DNA of 64,000 bases from Alloalcanivorax xenomutans (GTDB lineage: Bacteria; Pseudomonadota; Gammaproteobacteria; Pseudomonadales; Alcanivoracaceae), in assembly GCF_900217905.1 (NCBI RefSeq), contig NZ_OBMO01000003.1, positions 179,668 through 243,667 on the forward strand. Reading direction: 5' to 3'. This document shows, piece after piece, positions 61,440 through 64,000 of the stretch; the stretch's first letter is position 1, and the number at the start of each line of letters is the position of its first letter. Under the pieces are notes generated by a model that was not told the origin of the DNA, ran no database searches, and saw nothing but the letters and a program-made list of their open reading frames with translations. The position numbers and the translations under genes were made by a program.

Positions 61440-63879
61440 ACGACTGCTGCGCCCCTGGCGTTCCCCGGCGTTCCGGATCCAGGCGCTGGCGCTGATGGTG
61501 GCCACGCTCGCCATCGCCACCGTGGTGCTGTTGCGCGGCGAGCTGGAACACCGCTTCGCCACCCGCACCGCCGAGGCCATTGGCGGCGATCTGGTGCTGG
61601 AAGGCAGCGCCCCGCCCAGCGATCAGCAAAAAGCCATGGTCAGCGATCTTGCCAGTGCCAACACTCTGACCTTTAGCAGCGTACTGGTGCGCGACGACAT
61701 CTTTGTGCTGGCCAGTGTCAAAGCGGTGGACCAGGGCTACCCTCTGTATGGTTCCGTGGCGGTGGCCGGGCAACGTTTCACCGACCCGCAACGGGTGGAT
61801 CATGGTCCCGCCCCGGGTGAAGTGTGGTTGGCCGGTACCGCTCTCGACCGGCTGGAACAACAGGTCGGCGATACCGTCACCATCGGCGACCTGCCATTGC
61901 GGATCACCGCCGTGCTGGAACAGGAGCCGGATCAGGGCGCCGGTTTCTACAGCATGAATCCGCGCGTGCTGATGAATCTGGCCGACGTACCGGGCACCGG
62001 CATCATCGGCCCCGGCACCCGGGCCCGTTACAAGCTGCACCTGCGCGCGCCGGGCGAGATGATGGCGCCTCTGATCGAACAGCTGACTCCGACACTGGCC
62101 GCCAACCAGGAACTGGAAACCCGCGACAACGCCGGATTACGCTCCATGGGGCCGCTGCGCCAGTTAACCCTTTGGGGGCAATTGGCGGTGATGATGGTGG
62201 TGCTGTTGTGCGGCGGCGCGGTCTATCTGGCCGCCGGTGTGCGCAGTCTTGAGCAGGCCCGGCGCAGCGCGGTGATGAAGACTTTCGGCGCCTCCCGGGC
62301 CACGGTGCTGCGCTGGATTCTGTCGCGCGAGCTGACCGCGCTGTTGCCGGCCATGCTGGCCGGGCTGGCGCTGGCGGTAGCGGCGTTTCTGGCTCTGCAA
62401 CAGTGGCTCGGCGATGCCCTGGCCTGGAAACCGGGCCCGGGCAGCTGGCTGCTGCTGGCGCTGGCGCCGCTGGTGATCTGGGCCGGGTTCGCCCTGCCCC
62501 GTTTGTGGCGGCTGGCGGATCTGCCGCCCCGTCAGATCCTGCAACCGGAACCGTCCGCGCCAGTGGCCCGCACCGGGCTCAACCTGGTTGGCGCGTTGGC
62601 GGCACCGGTACTGGTGGCCATGGTGCTGTCCGGCTCACTGATGGAGTTGCTCCAGTTGCTCGGGCTGATGGTGGCGGTGGCAGTGGGCCTGCCCCTGTTG
62701 CTGTGGGGGCCGCTGCGCCTTGCCGACCGCCTCGGCGACCGCTGGCCACTGGCGCCCAGGCTGGCCCTGCGGCGACTGTCCCGACGTCCGCTGACCACCC
62801 TGCCGATGCTGTCGGCGCTGGTGCTGGCGCTGGCGATCATGTCCATGTCCAGTCACGTGGGTCAGCAATTACTGAGCCAATGGCGCGCCACGCTGCCGGA
62901 AAAGGCCCCCAACTATTTCGTGCTGAATCTGTTCGAGCCGGATCTGCCGGCGTTCCGGCAATGGCTGGATCGTCATGGCGCGGAAACGCCACAGTTGTAT
63001 CCGGTGGTGCGTGGCCGGCTGGTGGAAGTCAACGGACAGCCGGTACGCGAGGCGGTAACCAAGGAAAGCGATGATCGCGAACAGGGTGAGCGGGCCCTGA
63101 ACCGGGACCTGTCCCTGACCGAAGGTGACACCCTGCCCGCCAGCAACCAGATCGCCTCCGGGCGCTGGCTCGACCCGGAACAGCCCGGCGAGGTCTCGGT
63201 GGAATCGGAACTGGCCGCGTCCCTGGGCCTGCAGGTGGGCGACCAACTGCGTTTCACCGGAGTCTCCGGCGAACTGAGCGCCACCATCGTTGGTCTGCGG
63301 GAAGTGGACTGGGAAAGTTTTCAACCTAATTTCTACTTCATGTTCAGCCCCGGGACGCTGGACGGCGAGGATCGCTACTGGCTGACCAGTTTCTATCTGG
63401 ACGAGGCCGGCAGCGGCGCCCTGCCCGATCTGATCCGCGCTTTTCCTCAAATCACCTTGCTGGACGTGAACGCGCTGCTGGGGCAGGCCCAGGCTCTGAT
63501 CACCCAAGCCAGCCGCGCGGCCTTGGCCCTGGCCGCGTTGCTGCTGGCCAGCAGCGTCCTGGTCATGGCCGCGGCCTGGCTCGCCGGCAGCGGTCAGCGG
63601 CGCAAGGACGACGCCCTGTTGCGCGTGCTCGGCGGCAGCCGCTCGCTGCTGCGGCGGGTGGCGACGATTGAACAGCTCTGGTTGATGGGCGGTGCCGCCG
63701 TGTTCGCACTGGTGCTGCACTTTCTGGCGCTGTGGCCTCTGGGCCAGCGTATGTTCGACGGTGACCTGCCGCTGTCTCCGTGGATGCTGCTGCCCTGGGC
63801 GGTGGTGCTGCCGTGGCTGGCGGTGCAGCGGGTTCTGCCCCATCGCACCGGCCCGCCACTGGCGCGGTTGAGCGGTTAA
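61432..63879 (+). CDS. ybbP: YbbP, FtsX-like ABC transporter permease
   Basis: This 815-residue permease has an N-terminal helix (QALALMVATLAIATVVLLRG), a periplasmic domain, then FtsX-type helix bundles (MMVVLLCGGAVYLAAGV; SWLLLALAPLVIWAGFALPR; TLPMLSALVLALAIMSMSSH), a second periplasmic domain and final helices (LALAALLLASSVLVMAAAWL). The duplicated FtsX domain arrangement matches YbbP (804 residues in E. coli). It starts with GTG at 61432, preceded by GGAGGGG. It pairs with YbbA and probably supplies substrate to, or assists, TesA. Confidence 0.9.
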   Translation: MTERLLRPWRSPAFRIQALALMVATLAIATVVLLRGELEHRFATRTAEAIGGDLVLEGSAPPSDQQKAMVSDLASANTLTFSSVLVRDDIFVLASVKAVDQGYPLYGSVAVAGQRFTDPQRVDHGPAPGEVWLAGTALDRLEQQVGDTVTIGDLPLRITAVLEQEPDQGAGFYSMNPRVLMNLADVPGTGIIGPGTRARYKLHLRAPGEMMAPLIEQLTPTLAANQELETRDNAGLRSMGPLRQLTLWGQLAVMMVVLLCGGAVYLAAGVRSLEQARRSAVMKTFGASRATVLRWILSRELTALLPAMLAGLALAVAAFLALQQWLGDALAWKPGPGSWLLLALAPLVIWAGFALPRLWRLADLPPRQILQPEPSAPVARTGLNLVGALAAPVLVAMVLSGSLMELLQLLGLMVAVAVGLPLLLWGPLRLADRLGDRWPLAPRLALRRLSRRPLTTLPMLSALVLALAIMSMSSHVGQQLLSQWRATLPEKAPNYFVLNLFEPDLPAFRQWLDRHGAETPQLYPVVRGRLVEVNGQPVREAVTKESDDREQGERALNRDLSLTEGDTLPASNQIASGRWLDPEQPGEVSVESELAASLGLQVGDQLRFTGVSGELSATIVGLREVDWESFQPNFYFMFSPGTLDGEDRYWLTSFYLDEAGSGALPDLIRAFPQITLLDVNALLGQAQALITQASRAALALAALLLASSVLVMAAAWLAGSGQRRKDDALLRVLGGSRSLLRRVATIEQLWLMGGAAVFALVLHFLALWPLGQRMFDGDLPLSPWMLLPWAVVLPWLAVQRVLPHRTGPPLARLSG

Positions 63880-63892
63880 AACATCGACCGCA

Positions 63893-63912
63893 CTACGAAG
63901 CCGCTGTGGGAG
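63893..63912. repeat. REP-like palindrome, copy 4, interrupted by an insertion sequence
   Basis: These 20 bp are identical to 13982-14001, the left side of REP copy 1. Directly after GTGGGAG the match stops and an unrelated sequence begins, leading into a transposase end. This marks the insertion junction at 63912/63913. Confidence 0.82.
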
Positions 63913-64000
63913 ATTCTATGTTGGAGATCAAGCGATTTGGGTCTCCGATTGGTAGGTGGTTTTGTGCTTCATCAGGGCGAAGGCGATGCGAGCGAGTTTG
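63913..64000 (-). mobile_element. End of an IS110-like insertion sequence
   Basis: From the junction with the REP sequence (63912) the element extends right past the window edge. Only 15 bp separate the junction from the transposase stop codon, so this is the short, 3' side of the element. In the IS110 group the long non-coding end lies on the other side of the transposase. Confidence 0.65.
63928..64000 (-). CDS. IS110-family-like transposase, C-terminal fragment (cut by window edge)
   Basis: The last 24 residues are visible and read KLARIAFALMKHKTTYQSET then QIA before the stop. The NKLARIAFAL-type end is common in IS110-family (DEDD plus serine) transposases, but family assignment from so short a piece is tentative. 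The catalytic domains lie outside the window. The stop is the complement of 63928-63930. Confidence 0.6.
   Translation of the reverse strand, partial: KLARIAFALMKHKTTYQSETQIA

Overview
The window is high-GC gammaproteobacterial chromosome, most like the Alcanivoracaceae (Alcanivorax / Alloalcanivorax) or a close Pseudomonas-like marine relative. This is inferred from the three-gene PntAA-PntAB-PntB transhydrogenase, the ccoNOQP-ccoGHIS-hemN-anr cluster, the fatty-acid/CoA genes and the Pseudomonas-style REP palindromes. No rRNA, tRNA or CRISPR array was seen.

Layout. 1-3.1 kb: 5' end of rimO, thpR, then an ECF sigma/anti-sigma pair divergent from two tiny exported proteins; the two transcription units appear to share one back-to-back sigma-dependent promoter motif. 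3.2-6.1 kb: pntB-pntAB-pntAA. 6.3-17.5 kb: housekeeping and stress genes (ABC1-type kinase, hydrolase, tail-specific protease prc, SpmAB-like gate protein, AlkB, CorA, metallo-hydrolase, YaaA). 16.6-28.0 kb: a microaerobic block on the minus strand, read as ccoNOQP-ccoGHIS-(TauE/SafE-like)-hemN-anr-uspE, with perfect FNR/ANR boxes before ccoN and before hemN. 28.3-30.5 kb: an iron-siderophore receptor with a Fur-box-like site.

30.5-32.5 kb is the most unusual part. A lone HsdR-N-type nuclease-like gene is followed by a dif-like XerCD site at 32005-32032 and then by decayed genes. FtsK-orienting motifs (GGGNAGGG) lie almost all on the plus strand to its left and on the minus strand to its right. 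The window therefore very probably spans the replication terminus. 32.5-37.3 kb: a small accessory cluster (thiol-type isomerase, CmcJ-like oxidoreductase, two LysR regulators, Bcr/CflA exporter).

37.3-51 kb: desaturase, phosphoesterase, nfeD-slipin, EamA exporter, moxR-VWA, rsmE, and the conserved RNase AM / Sua5-YciO / trpS / scpA / scpB / rluB block. 51-64 kb: yciB-yciI, SH3-domain protein, orphan outer-membrane protein, CaiB-type CoA transferase, acyltransferase, DUF349 protein, DUF924, tesA, ybbA-ybbP, and the 3' end of an IS110-like transposase inserted in a REP palindrome at the right edge.

Non-coding structure is rich: four REP-like palindromes, a 272-bp element with crossing inverted repeats (55313-55584), and a perfect 36-bp inverted repeat touching the stop codons of two convergent genes (59299-59541). 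All motif searches and counts were done by eye, so they may be incomplete.
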